Part shown: positions 17,463-26,775 of the stretch, piece after piece
How positions within the stretch are numbered: position 1 is the first letter of the stretch
Layout: each line of letters opens with the position of its first letter
Assembly: GCA_900316985.1 (NCBI GenBank)
Contig: ONFE01000016.1
Span: 1-64,000 of the forward strand
Direction: 5' to 3'
Source of the DNA: an uncultured Prevotellaceae bacterium
Lineage (GTDB): Bacteria > Bacteroidota > Bacteroidia > Bacteroidales > Bacteroidaceae
Length of the DNA stretch: 64,000 nt
Position numbers and translations under genes: made by a program
The notes under the pieces: generated by a model
Database searches by the model: none
Told to the model about the DNA's origin: nothing
The model's input: the letters and a program-made list of their open reading frames with translations, nothing else

Positions 17463-18161
17463 TTAATGTACGTCGATTCCGTCAAACCAGAGCTCTGAGA
17501 TGACCGTATCCTGATACTTGCTGCCGGGATAGACTTCCAGAATCTCGAATTTCAAGGTCCATTTGGGTGCATTCCCATCGTGGGGACCAAGCACGCCCAC
17601 TTCGAAATCTTGCTCCGTGCGGCTGTCTTCCAGTTCAAGGATGGCGTAGGGCTCATTCTTATAGTACATACGCAACTTCTTCACCCGTGAGTTCTCACGC
17701 CAGGCTTTCTCGCTTTTCACATGTCCGTTGAGTATCTTTACCGTCGTGATACGCGGACATGCACCGGCAAACTCATAGACCAGGTATTCGCCTATGCCCT
17801 GACCTTTAGCTCCTTCCACCCACACGCTCTCGTGGTTGAAGTCGTGTGCATTTTCAGCCTCATAATTGATTTTTGACGTGGGTTTCAGACAACTCGAGGC
17901 CTTTACCGATAGCACTTCGCCACCACAATACCAACTGCAGAAACCCGCATACAAGTCATCGAAGATGCCGCAGGTTTCAAAAGCCACCTTTTCTTTCGGC
18001 GATAGTTTACCTTCCTCATTTAGCGCAAAGAGCCGATTGTATTCATCAAGGCTGACGCTTGGCATCTTGAAGATGGCATTGGGCTTTATCGTCTTTGTCT
18101 GTGCCTCCATGGCCGTTGAGGTCATCAGGGCAAGCATCATCAGCAATGCAGTCTGTTTCAT
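17463..18161 (-). CDS. Exported NADase-type glycan-binding (discoidin-like) domain protein
   Basis: 232 residues with a signal peptide. After about 70 residues the sequence reads like the NADase-type glycan-binding module: VKASSCLKP, YEAENAHDFNHESVWVEGA, GQGIGEYLVYEF, ITTVKILNGHVKSEKAWREN and SRVKKLRMYY, ending in the family's VISELWFDG. These modules have a galactose-binding fold. No catalytic domain is attached, so it is probably a soluble periplasmic or surface glycan-binding protein. It is divergent from the two-domain esterase gene, with which it shares a 185-bp promoter region. Confidence 0.7.
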   Translation of the reverse strand: MKQTALLMMLALMTSTAMEAQTKTIKPNAIFKMPSVSLDEYNRLFALNEEGKLSPKEKVAFETCGIFDDLYAGFCSWYCGGEVLSVKASSCLKPTSKINYEAENAHDFNHESVWVEGAKGQGIGEYLVYEFAGACPRITTVKILNGHVKSEKAWRENSRVKKLRMYYKNEPYAILELEDSRTEQDFEVGVLGPHDGNAPKWTLKFEILEVYPGSKYQDTVISELWFDGIDVH

Positions 18162-18198
18162 ATCTGTCAGTATTTGAAATTAATAGTGGTTTCCGCTG

Positions 18199-18230
18199 CA
18201 AATATATGAACAGTTTTTGAATTTCGCAAA
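18199..18230 (-). promoter_or_regulatory. Promoter of the glycan-binding protein gene
   Basis: Minus strand TTTG... read as CAAA at 18227-18230, 20-nt spacer, TATATTTG at 18206-18199. Confidence 0.72.
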
Positions 18231-18282
18231 TATTTTTCAACTTTCTATTAATAGGCAAAATGTCAGAAAAACGCTGATAACG

Positions 18283-18313
18283 TTTGCCAATTCAAAAAGA
18301 ATTAGTAATTTAG
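18283..18313 (+). promoter_or_regulatory. Promoter of the two-domain esterase gene
   Basis: TTTG (18283-18286), 19-nt spacer, TAATTTAG (18306-18313), one mismatch to TAnnTTTG. Leader about 28 nt. Confidence 0.55.
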
Positions 18314-18346
18314 CGGCGGAAAATCCTTATAAACAACTTATATCAC

Positions 18347-19804
18347 ATGAAAAAGTACCTATTCATTACAATTCTCCTGGCAACCTGTATGCTCTCAACT
18401 CAGGCACAAACGGCCAGGAAATTCACGCTCAATCTCACCGAAGACGGAAAGGCAAACATGGTGGTGTTCCTCCCTGAGAAACCAGCAGGCAGGGCCATTG
18501 TGGGCATCCCGGGAGGCGGCTATTCCGTGCTCTCAAACTCACACGAGGGCTATGATTGGTCGGGATGGCTCAACGAACGCGGCATTGCCTACTGTGTGGT
18601 GAACTACCGTATGCCGGAAGGCAACCGTTCAATTCCTATCGGCGACGTAGAAAAGGGATTCCGTATCGTACGTGATTCGGCTGCGGTGTGGGGCATCAAC
18701 CCTTGGGATGTCGGCATCATGGGATTCTCGGCTGGCGGTCATCTGGCTTCGGTCATCTCCACCCTCTCCCCCTACGAGGTAAGGCCCAATTTCTCCATCT
18801 TGTTCTATCCGGTCATATCGATGGATGAACGGGTTTCGCACATATGGTCATGCCGTAACTTCCTTGGAGAAGACCAGAAGAACCCGAAAATGGTACATGA
18901 TTTCTCCACGCAGAATGCCGTGAAACGCCACCTCACGCCCCCGGCCATCATCTTCTCGGCCAGTGACGACAACGTGGTACCGTTTGTGACCAACGGATTG
19001 GAATACTATAAGGCCATGCGCAATGCCGGCAACGACTGTTCCATGTTCGTATATCCCACAGGTGGCCACGGATTCGGATTCGGCCCATGGTTCAAATACC
19101 ATAATCAGCTGGTCACGGAACTTGAAAGCTGGCTTAATGCCCATCCTGCTCCCCAGACCGATGCCATACGCATAGCCTGTATCGGCAACAGCATCACCGA
19201 CGGCCATGGTATCGAGATGGCTCCGGTGAATGGCTATCCCGCTCAGTTGCAGCGGATGCTGGGAAAAGGCTACTGGGTGAAGAACTTCGGCGTGAGTGCC
19301 CGCACGATGCTGAACAAGGGAGACTTCCCGTATATGAATGAAATGGCATGGCGCGATGCACTGGCCTTCCATCCTGACGTGGTGATTATCAAGCTGGGCA
19401 CCAACGACTCGAAACCCCACAACTGGCAGTACGGAGCTGAATTCGAGAATGACTTGCGGCAGATGATTACCACGCTGTGTCCGGCCCTGGCCCAGAAAAC
19501 CTCTAAGAAAGGCAAGAAAGCAAAGAAGGGCGCCCAGCCCCTCAAGCCCCAGATTTTCCTCTGCACGCCTATCCCTGCCTTCAAATCAACCTGGGAAATC
19601 AACGACTCCGTCATCGTGAACGGCATCATCCCCATCCAGCAGAAGGTGGCCAAACAGTATGGCCTGCAGGTGATAGACCTCCACACGCTCTACGCCAACG
19701 ACGGTGACAAGATGCTCAACGATGGCATCCATCCTGACGCGAAAGGTGTACGCCGCATTGCGGAGATTGTGGCCGAGGCCATAAAAGCCAACGCCAACCC
19801 CTGA
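18347..19804 (+). CDS. Two-domain carbohydrate esterase (alpha/beta-hydrolase plus SGNH hydrolase)
   Basis: 485 residues, signal peptide ending STQA. Domain 1 (about 25-265) is an alpha/beta hydrolase of the BD-FAE/acetyl-esterase type: oxyanion GIPGGGY, nucleophile S128 in GFSAGGHLAS, Asp in SASDDNVVP, His in GGHGFGFG. Domain 2 (about 272-485) is a GDSL/SGNH hydrolase: S282 in GNSITDG, the GTND block, and the DGIHPDA Asp/His pair. Together they would remove acetyl, feruloyl or similar esters from plant polysaccharide. A lysine-rich loop (KKGKKAKKGAQ, about residue 387) interrupts domain 2. The MINPP-like gene follows by 54 bp. Confidence 0.88.
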   Translation: MKKYLFITILLATCMLSTQAQTARKFTLNLTEDGKANMVVFLPEKPAGRAIVGIPGGGYSVLSNSHEGYDWSGWLNERGIAYCVVNYRMPEGNRSIPIGDVEKGFRIVRDSAAVWGINPWDVGIMGFSAGGHLASVISTLSPYEVRPNFSILFYPVISMDERVSHIWSCRNFLGEDQKNPKMVHDFSTQNAVKRHLTPPAIIFSASDDNVVPFVTNGLEYYKAMRNAGNDCSMFVYPTGGHGFGFGPWFKYHNQLVTELESWLNAHPAPQTDAIRIACIGNSITDGHGIEMAPVNGYPAQLQRMLGKGYWVKNFGVSARTMLNKGDFPYMNEMAWRDALAFHPDVVIIKLGTNDSKPHNWQYGAEFENDLRQMITTLCPALAQKTSKKGKKAKKGAQPLKPQIFLCTPIPAFKSTWEINDSVIVNGIIPIQQKVAKQYGLQVIDLHTLYANDGDKMLNDGIHPDAKGVRRIAEIVAEAIKANANP

Positions 19805-19858
19805 TACCCATCGGCAAGAATAAGCTTTAATCATTAAATAACAGCATTTTATACAACT

Positions 19859-21127
19859 ATGAGAAAAACCTTTATTGTCCTGCTGCTATGGTGTGTGGCC
19901 CTCGTTTCTTGGGCTCAAGGCACAGCTGTACTCGATCAGGTCAAGGCCGACCCCAGAAGATCCTATGGTAACGACTATCCCTATCCTCAGAAGACAGCCA
20001 CGCTGACAAAGGCCCCGCGAGGCTACAAGCCTTTCTACATCAGCCACTACAGCCGCCACGGTTCACGCTATTACTGGAATGACCGGCTTTACAGAGACCT
20101 GGACTCACTACTTACCAAGGCCCACAAACTGCATGTGCTCACGGCTGAAGGCGAGGCTTTTCGTACCAAGTTCATGGCAGCCAAGGACGAAATGGCGGCA
20201 AGTGTTAGCGAACTGAGCCAGTTGGGGTGGGACCAGCACCAGTTCATCGCGCGTACAATGTATAATAACTTCCCCGACGTGTTCAAGAAAGGTGGTGATG
20301 TATTTGCCATCTCGTCACTCTCGGGCCGATGTGTGCTCAGCATGGCTTCTTTCTGTCAGGAGCTGACGCAATGCAACCCTAAGATTGAAATCCGCGAACA
20401 GTCATCGCGCACCACACTCGACGGGGTGGTACCCGACGACCGGCAGAATCCGCTGAGACGTGACTTCCCGAAGTCAAAGCCTCGCTACGAACAGAACCGC
20501 AACAAGTTCCAGTTCCAGGACAACCTGCGCGACAAGGTGATTTCACGCGTCTTCACCTCCACCGAGGGATTGCCCGGCAACATGCATTCCATAGCCAGCA
20601 ACCTCATCAACCTCTACACCTCGCTGCCCAGCATCGGACACGATGGCATGATGGGGAATATCATCACCGATGATGAAATGGTTGCCCAATGGGAAAACTC
20701 GAACCTAGGTTCCTACTCATGGGTGTTCGGACCACGTTATGCGATGATTCCTATTCTGCGCGACATCATCAAGAAGGCAGACAATGTTATCAACGGAACC
20801 ACCCAGCGGTTGGCCGACCTCAGATTCGGTCACGACACCTGTATCGGACCACTCACCGTGCTGATGGGCATCAACGGAGCCGACCAAGACCCGGAGGACC
20901 CCTATCAGGTGAAAAATATCTATCAAAACTGGCAGACCGGTAAAGCCTCGAATATCCAACTAGTATTCTACCGTGGGAAGAAGGGACAGGACATCCTCGT
21001 GAAATGCCTGTTCAACGGCTGCGAAGCCTCACTTCCACTGCCTACCGACAACTTCCCTTACTACAAATGGGATGACTTCAAGAAGTTCTATACAGACCGC
21101 TGCAACAGTAACGACAAAGTAAATTAA
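19859..21127 (+). CDS. MINPP-like histidine phosphatase
   Basis: Histidine acid phosphatase of the multiple-inositol-polyphosphate phosphatase group, 422 residues with a signal peptide ending SWAQ. Phosphate-binding and nucleophile motif R66-H67-G-S-R; proton-donor block GH325-D326-T. Bacteroidetes relatives dephosphorylate phytate in the periplasm or on vesicles. It is homologous to the N-terminal part of the fusion protein encoded at 30223-33690. Probably co-transcribed with the esterase, ending at a strong terminator. Confidence 0.85.
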   Translation: MRKTFIVLLLWCVALVSWAQGTAVLDQVKADPRRSYGNDYPYPQKTATLTKAPRGYKPFYISHYSRHGSRYYWNDRLYRDLDSLLTKAHKLHVLTAEGEAFRTKFMAAKDEMAASVSELSQLGWDQHQFIARTMYNNFPDVFKKGGDVFAISSLSGRCVLSMASFCQELTQCNPKIEIREQSSRTTLDGVVPDDRQNPLRRDFPKSKPRYEQNRNKFQFQDNLRDKVISRVFTSTEGLPGNMHSIASNLINLYTSLPSIGHDGMMGNIITDDEMVAQWENSNLGSYSWVFGPRYAMIPILRDIIKKADNVINGTTQRLADLRFGHDTCIGPLTVLMGINGADQDPEDPYQVKNIYQNWQTGKASNIQLVFYRGKKGQDILVKCLFNGCEASLPLPTDNFPYYKWDDFKKFYTDRCNSNDKVN

Positions 21128-21165
21128 AGACTGACTGAAAAGACTCAAATACGTTTTTTCGAGCT

Positions 21166-21209
21166 AAAGCGACAAATCCTGAGGATACTCCCTAGATTTG
21201 TCGCTTTTT
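21166..21209 (+). terminator. Terminator after the MINPP-like gene
   Basis: AAAGCGACAAATC and GATTTGTCGCTTTT, 15-nt loop, followed by T-rich sequence. Confidence 0.88.
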
Positions 21210-21277
21210 CATGTGATTGACGCAACAAGTTGAATGAAATTTGGCAGGAAAATGATGAAGGTATGGAAAAACAACCC

Positions 21278-21285
21278 TAATTTTG
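21278..21285 (+). promoter_or_regulatory. -7 box of the small lipoprotein gene
   Basis: TAATTTTG, 55 nt before the start codon; no TTTG at the usual distance. Confidence 0.5.
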
Positions 21286-21340
21286 TACCAGAAATCGAAA
21301 CAAATAGAATAAAACAATAACAATTTAAAAAAGAAAGATT

Positions 21341-21808
21341 ATGAAAAAGATTTTGATGCCCATGATGGTGGTAATGGTGTTAACTTCAGCCATGAGTTTC
21401 ACATCCTGCTCTTCAGACGTTGCAGATGCTATCGGCGACGCTATCGCAAGAGAACTGATTGATGAGCCTACCATTAGAGGAACCTGGAGCAACTATGTTG
21501 AAGATACAACGCCAGATCGCAGTATCAGATTCTTGCAGCTGCACCGCACGGAAGACAAACAGTATAGGAATTTCAGCTTGGTTGAGGTGCAAAACGGAAA
21601 ACGATTCTGCAGTAACGGTGAGTGGACGCTTTCGAAAGACTGCAAGACCATTTGCCTTCGCGTGAAGAGTGGTCCTCGTGCCAATCAGACCATCAACTGC
21701 GAAGTAATAGATTCGAAATTCGGTTTCCTTTCCATCCGCTTTGAAGGAAAAGTGTATTCCTTCAACGAGGTGAAGAGCAGAGATCTTGACAAATACATGA
21801 ACCAATAG
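21341..21808 (+). CDS. Small lipoprotein, unknown function
   Basis: 155 residues with lipobox SFTSC (lipidated Cys near 23). The mature domain starts with IRGTWSNYVEDTT and runs as short beta strands (SLVEVQNGKRFCSNGEWTLSKDCKTICLRVK), which suggests a lipocalin-like or other small barrel. I cannot name the family. Single gene between two terminators, directly upstream of the susC promoter. Confidence 0.65.
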   Translation: MKKILMPMMVVMVLTSAMSFTSCSSDVADAIGDAIARELIDEPTIRGTWSNYVEDTTPDRSIRFLQLHRTEDKQYRNFSLVEVQNGKRFCSNGEWTLSKDCKTICLRVKSGPRANQTINCEVIDSKFGFLSIRFEGKVYSFNEVKSRDLDKYMNQ

Positions 21809-21842
21809 AAAGGTGTCCCCGATTGGAGGACGGGATGCTGAA

Positions 21843-21884
21843 AGGCGGCAAGAGGATTATTCCTTTTGCCGCCTATTTATGTTT
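21843..21884 (+). terminator. Terminator of the small lipoprotein gene
   Basis: AGGCGGCAA paired with TTGCCGCCT, then ATTTATGTTT. Confidence 0.75.
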
Positions 21885-21919
21885 GTACCACCTGAAATGA
21901 TGAAAAAAAAAGGAAAAAT

Positions 21920-21951
21920 GTTGCGATTTTTAAAAATAATATTTATATTTG
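21920..21951 (+). promoter_or_regulatory. susC promoter with long leader
   Basis: GTTG at 21920 (one off TTTG), 20-nt spacer, TATATTTG (21944-21951). The start codon is 143 bp further, an unusually long 5' leader for this window and the likely place for post-transcriptional control. Confidence 0.6.
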
Positions 21952-22094
21952 CAAATGAAACATAGTCAATCATCCTATCTGCTAACCTCTAATAGTTACA
22001 TAATCTAACATTGAAGTTGCAGCTAATCTCTAATCGGAAGTATAACCGACAAATATCTTACAATAAATAACTATAATCATTCAAATTATTAACT

Positions 22095-25091
22095 ATGCAA
22101 GACAAACAAATTAGTTGCAAGGGGCTGATGCGGGCTCTTATTCTCGCGCTGCTCCTAATGAACAGCACCATGATGTTTGCACAAAACGCAGTAAGCGGTC
22201 AGGTGAAAGACCAGACCGGCGAACCGCTGATCGGTGTGAGCATTCTGGAGCAAGGTACTAACAACGGTACAGTGACTGACATCAACGGAAACTTCCGCCT
22301 GAACGTAGCTCAGGGAAAGATGCTGAACATCAGTTACATCGGCTACAAGACGCAGGCTGTCAGGGTAAGCGGCAATAGCCTGAACGTAGTACTTGAAGAA
22401 GAAAACACGAACCTCAACGAAGTGGTCGTGGTAGGTTACGGTACGATGCGCCGCAAGGACGTGACCTCATCCATCACCACCGTAAAAGCCGAAGATTTGA
22501 ACCGTGGTGTATTCACCGACCCCGCTTCTATGCTGCAGGGTAAGGTGGCTGGTTTGGTTGTTACCTCTAATGGTGACCCCAACGGTGGCGCTTCTATCAC
22601 TCTGCGTGGTGCTTCTTCACTGCGTAGCGGTGCTATGTCTCCTTACTATGTAATCGATGGTATTCCTGGAGTAGACATCTCGATGGTTGCTCCTGATGAT
22701 ATTGAGAGCATCGACGTGCTCCGCGATGCTACAGCAACCGCCATCTACGGTTCTAAGGCTGCTAACGGTGTGATCATCATCACTACCAAGAGCGGTAGCA
22801 AAAACGATCGCACCAATGTAACCTATAACGGTTATGTGGCTTTCGACAATGTTCTCAAGACTCTCGACATGGCTTCTGCGAATGATATCCGCAACTATGT
22901 AAAGAAGAACAACATCAACTACATGTACGATGGCAATGGCAATACAGATTGGCAGGATGAAGTGCTCCGTACAGGTGTCAGCCACAACCATAACGTAGGT
23001 ATCAATGGTGGTTCAGGCAAGACCAACTACATGGCTTCTATCAACTATGCAAACCGTCAGGGTGTTGTTGTTGGTTCTGAGAACCAGCGCGCTAACCTCC
23101 GTTCACTCCTTTCTACTAAGGTTCTCAAGGATCGTCTTGACCTTTCTGTAAGTGTTAACGGTATGACAGGTAAGTATGTTGGTGTTCCAATGGGTGACGA
23201 AGGTCGTTCAGTTCTTGACGCGATGAACTACTTCAACCCAACACTCTCTGTAACAGATGCTGATGGCAACTGGACAAAGGGTGATGGTTCAAGCAACTAC
23301 AACCCACTCTCACTCATCAACGAGAACAAGTCACAGACTGAGTGGAAGCGTTTGCAGTTCATCGCTAAGGCTACAGCAAACATTTGCGAGGGCTTCACAT
23401 GGAATGCAAACTTCTCTTACGATACACACCAGCGTACATATAGCGCTTACGACTCACACAACTCTCAGGTCATTGAAAAGTATGGTTCTACAAGCCCTGA
23501 TTTCAACGGTGTAGCACATCGTAGCACATATTTCGGTCACTCAACAACATTCGAAACATACGGCAACTTCGATAAGACTTTCAATGATGTTCACAAGCTT
23601 AGTGCCATGATTGGTTACTCATGGGAGGAGAAGGTAAACAATGACGGTTTCGGCCTTCGTGTTAACAACTTCTTCGATGATACAATCGGTTGGAACAACC
23701 TCACTTATGCAGGTGAAATGAAGAATGGCATGAAGTGGGTTGAGTCAGGTACTATCGAGACTATTCGCAACATTTCATTCTATGGTCGTGTAGCTTATTC
23801 TTACAATGGTAAGTATATGGCTCAGGCAACTGTGCGTCGTGACGGTTCTTCTGTATTCGGTGATGGCCATCAGTGGGGTACATTCCCATCACTCTCTTTG
23901 GCATGGAACATCACAGAGGAAGAATTCATGAAGAATCAGAAAATCTTCTCTAACTTGAAGCTTCGTGCAGGTTATGGTGTCTCTGGTAACGCAATGGGCT
24001 TCGGTGCTTATACAGCTGTTCCTACATACGGTTCAACAGGCGATGTTAAGGATGGTTATGTAATGCTTAGCGCTACAAAGCTGGCCAACCCCGATCTTAA
24101 GTGGGAGTCAACAGGTATGCTGAACATCGGTCTTGACTACGCATTCCTCAAGGGTCGTATCAACGGAAGTATCGAGTTCTACAACAAGAAAACAAAGGAT
24201 CTTATCTGGGATTATCCAGTATCTTCATACATCTACCCATTCAACTCAATTGCTGCTAACGTAGGTGAGATCACAAACAAGGGTATTGAGTTCACTATCA
24301 ACGCTGTTCCTGTTCAGACCAAGAACCTGACTTGGAGTACAACTCTCAACCTCTCACACAACAAGAATGTTGTAGATAAGCTCTCTAACGAAACATACAA
24401 GACTTCTACATTCTCACAGGGCGATCCGATGGTTGCCGGTGTTTCTGCCAACGGTTGGACACAGCGTGTGATGGAAGGCCAGCCTCTCGGTACATTCTAC
24501 ACATACGAATGGGCAGGCTATAACGCAGATGGTATCTCTGAATACTACACACGCGACGAGAATGGTAACCGCGATGGTGGCACGACAACCGACCCAGAGT
24601 ATAAGGATCGTACTATCACAGGTTGTGCACAGCCTAAGTTGAACCTCGGTTGGAACAACACCGTCAACTATAAGAACTGGAGCTTCTCTTGCTTCTTCAC
24701 AGGTGTATTCGGACATGATGTTTACAATGGTCTCCGTGCTCACTATACAGCACCCGATTTCTTCGCTGGTGGTAAGAACGTAATGAAGGAATTCGTTAAT
24801 GAGCGTCCTGCTTCAGATACAGGTTCTAATATCCCATCTGACAAGTTCATCGAGAAGGGTGACTATGTCCGTCTCCAGAGCCTTACTGTAGGTTACACAT
24901 TCAACAACTTCAATGGTTGGATTAAGAATCTCCAGCTCTATGCTACAATGAACAACGTATTCACAATCACTGGTTATAAGGGACTTGACCCAGAGGTTAA
25001 CCTCGGTGGTATTGATCCAGGTGTTGACTATCGTTGGTCAACTTACCCACATTCTCGTACTACTATGATCGGTGCTAAGATTAACTTCTAA
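22095..25091 (+). CDS. susC: SusC/RagA-type TonB-dependent outer-membrane transporter
   Basis: Imports oligosaccharides captured by the partner SusD. 998 residues: signal peptide to about 30, CarboxypepD-regulatory-like domain (GQVKDQTGEPLIGVSI), TonB-dependent plug starting VVVVGYGTMRR and containing ATAIYGSKAANGVIIITTKSG, then the 22-strand barrel ending in the aromatic terminal motif AKINF. Beyond about 22.5 kb the codons shift strongly to GGT, GCT, CGT, CCA and ACA, unlike neighbouring genes. susD follows 14 bp later. No HTCS, SusR or ECF/anti-sigma gene is seen nearby. Confidence 0.96.
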   Translation: MQDKQISCKGLMRALILALLLMNSTMMFAQNAVSGQVKDQTGEPLIGVSILEQGTNNGTVTDINGNFRLNVAQGKMLNISYIGYKTQAVRVSGNSLNVVLEEENTNLNEVVVVGYGTMRRKDVTSSITTVKAEDLNRGVFTDPASMLQGKVAGLVVTSNGDPNGGASITLRGASSLRSGAMSPYYVIDGIPGVDISMVAPDDIESIDVLRDATATAIYGSKAANGVIIITTKSGSKNDRTNVTYNGYVAFDNVLKTLDMASANDIRNYVKKNNINYMYDGNGNTDWQDEVLRTGVSHNHNVGINGGSGKTNYMASINYANRQGVVVGSENQRANLRSLLSTKVLKDRLDLSVSVNGMTGKYVGVPMGDEGRSVLDAMNYFNPTLSVTDADGNWTKGDGSSNYNPLSLINENKSQTEWKRLQFIAKATANICEGFTWNANFSYDTHQRTYSAYDSHNSQVIEKYGSTSPDFNGVAHRSTYFGHSTTFETYGNFDKTFNDVHKLSAMIGYSWEEKVNNDGFGLRVNNFFDDTIGWNNLTYAGEMKNGMKWVESGTIETIRNISFYGRVAYSYNGKYMAQATVRRDGSSVFGDGHQWGTFPSLSLAWNITEEEFMKNQKIFSNLKLRAGYGVSGNAMGFGAYTAVPTYGSTGDVKDGYVMLSATKLANPDLKWESTGMLNIGLDYAFLKGRINGSIEFYNKKTKDLIWDYPVSSYIYPFNSIAANVGEITNKGIEFTINAVPVQTKNLTWSTTLNLSHNKNVVDKLSNETYKTSTFSQGDPMVAGVSANGWTQRVMEGQPLGTFYTYEWAGYNADGISEYYTRDENGNRDGGTTTDPEYKDRTITGCAQPKLNLGWNNTVNYKNWSFSCFFTGVFGHDVYNGLRAHYTAPDFFAGGKNVMKEFVNERPASDTGSNIPSDKFIEKGDYVRLQSLTVGYTFNNFNGWIKNLQLYATMNNVFTITGYKGLDPEVNLGGIDPGVDYRWSTYPHSRTTMIGAKINF

Positions 25092-25105
25092 TTTACTAAG
25101 CGAAT

Positions 25106-26758
25106 ATGAAAACAAATAAAATAATTCTTTCAGCTGCCCTTCTGGGTCTGGCTTTAAGTAGCTGTACAGATTTGGACGTTGATATAGATTCTCAGTACAC
25201 TCAGATGCCTGGTACCGAATCAGCTGTCAACGCAAACATGAACGACCTTTTCACGCGTTTCAGAGGTACTCTTGGTCGCCGTTACATGGAGGCTACATGT
25301 CTCTCTTCTGACGAATATACTTCATTGTCATATTCTGGTAACTGGGTTGATGGCTATACGTACGCTCACTCAGCATATCATAACTATAACTACGAGGATG
25401 CTGTTCTTGACTGGATGGAAGATTTGGGTAAGGCCAATGTGCTCGCCAGCGAGATTGCAAACTCTTCTTATCCTGAGCAGAACCGTTATGAGGCTCGCGT
25501 TATGCGTGCTTTCCATACATTCCTCGAAATGGATATGTGGGGCGATGTGCCAATCGCTGATGGTGACTATGTTACTGAGCACAAGCTCGATCCAAACAAC
25601 CGTCACCCACGTGCTGAGGTTGCAAAGTACATCGAGAAGGAACTTCTTGAAATCATTGCTGCTGACAAGCTCTCTACCGATGTGTTCGGTGAATATTATG
25701 GCAAGCCAACAAAGTACATGGCTCAGGCTCTGCTCGTCAAGCTCTACATCAACTGGCCAGTTTATACTGCTGATGCTGTAGAAAACTATGATGCAGCTTC
25801 TTACAATAACGAGAAGTTGGACGATTGTATCGCTCTTTGTGATGAACTCATCAAGAGTGGCAAGTTCGCTCTCGGTCCAGACGAGTATCGTTTCAAGTTC
25901 AATTGGGACAACACTGAGCGTGTAAAGGCTGGTACGATCAAGGACTTTATCTATGCGATGGAGTATGACACCAGCACGGCACAGGGTATGCAGTGGGGAC
26001 GCTCACACTCTTACAAGGATATCAAGAAGCTTGACCCCTCTATGTTCGGTGAGTTCCTCAACAACTCTGGTGGTGCTTACATGGCTGTTACCCCTGAGTG
26101 CGTAAGTCGTTTCAACCTTAAGGGCGACCAGCGTAACTGGATGATTTTCGGTCTTGAGGACAAGAATCACAACCCTGCAAATGGCCAGGTTTATGTATAT
26201 GATACTAAAACTTTGCTCCCAACAGATGTTAAGTGTCTTGACCGTAATGGCAATAGCCTCGTGTTCTCAAAGGACATCAATGTCACAGGTGAACTTGCAT
26301 CTGTTGATGTAGGTGATAACATCGAAGGTTGGCGTCAGGGTTATCGTTCTTCAAAGTGGTTCGTTTGCAACAACGACTACTCTAATGGACGTAACCAGTC
26401 AAACGACGTTCCTATTTTCCGTTATGCAGATATTCTCTTGACAAAGGCTGAGGCTATGGTTCGTTCTGGTAAGAGCGGTTCAAAGGATCTCTTCAACCAG
26501 ATTCGTTCATATGTAGGTGCTCCTACACTCGCTGCTGACCCAACTCTTGACGATATCTATATGGAGCGTGGTCGTGAGTTCTTCGATGAGCTCTGGCGTC
26601 GTAACGATATGATTCGTTTCGGTCACTATGAGGATGAGTGGTTCCCACACTACAAGAACAATCCAAATGCTAACTTCGAGAAGACTCGCCGTATCTTCCC
26701 TATCAAGAAGGGTGACCTCGATGTTAACGAGGGTTGGTCACAGAACGCTGGCTACTAA
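25106..26758 (+). CDS. susD: SusD/RagB-type surface glycan-binding lipoprotein
   Basis: Outer-surface lipoprotein that caps the SusC barrel. 550 residues; lipobox LALSSC near residue 20. Family features include the TPR-like helical N-terminal half, DMWGDVPI (residues about 138-145), the RYADILLTKAEAM helix, and the C-terminal ERGREFFDELWRRNDMIRF block. Same GGT/CGT/CCA/ACA codon bias as susC, suggesting very high expression. The GDPD-like gene follows by 17 bp, so it may share the transcript. Confidence 0.96.
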   Translation: MKTNKIILSAALLGLALSSCTDLDVDIDSQYTQMPGTESAVNANMNDLFTRFRGTLGRRYMEATCLSSDEYTSLSYSGNWVDGYTYAHSAYHNYNYEDAVLDWMEDLGKANVLASEIANSSYPEQNRYEARVMRAFHTFLEMDMWGDVPIADGDYVTEHKLDPNNRHPRAEVAKYIEKELLEIIAADKLSTDVFGEYYGKPTKYMAQALLVKLYINWPVYTADAVENYDAASYNNEKLDDCIALCDELIKSGKFALGPDEYRFKFNWDNTERVKAGTIKDFIYAMEYDTSTAQGMQWGRSHSYKDIKKLDPSMFGEFLNNSGGAYMAVTPECVSRFNLKGDQRNWMIFGLEDKNHNPANGQVYVYDTKTLLPTDVKCLDRNGNSLVFSKDINVTGELASVDVGDNIEGWRQGYRSSKWFVCNNDYSNGRNQSNDVPIFRYADILLTKAEAMVRSGKSGSKDLFNQIRSYVGAPTLAADPTLDDIYMERGREFFDELWRRNDMIRFGHYEDEWFPHYKNNPNANFEKTRRIFPIKKGDLDVNEGWSQNAGY

Positions 26759-26775
26759 GAAGTTAAAAATGAAAA

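Noticed and set aside
21952-22094. Riboswitch in the susC leader
   Set aside because: The leader is long, but I see no conserved aptamer features or strong hairpin next to the start.
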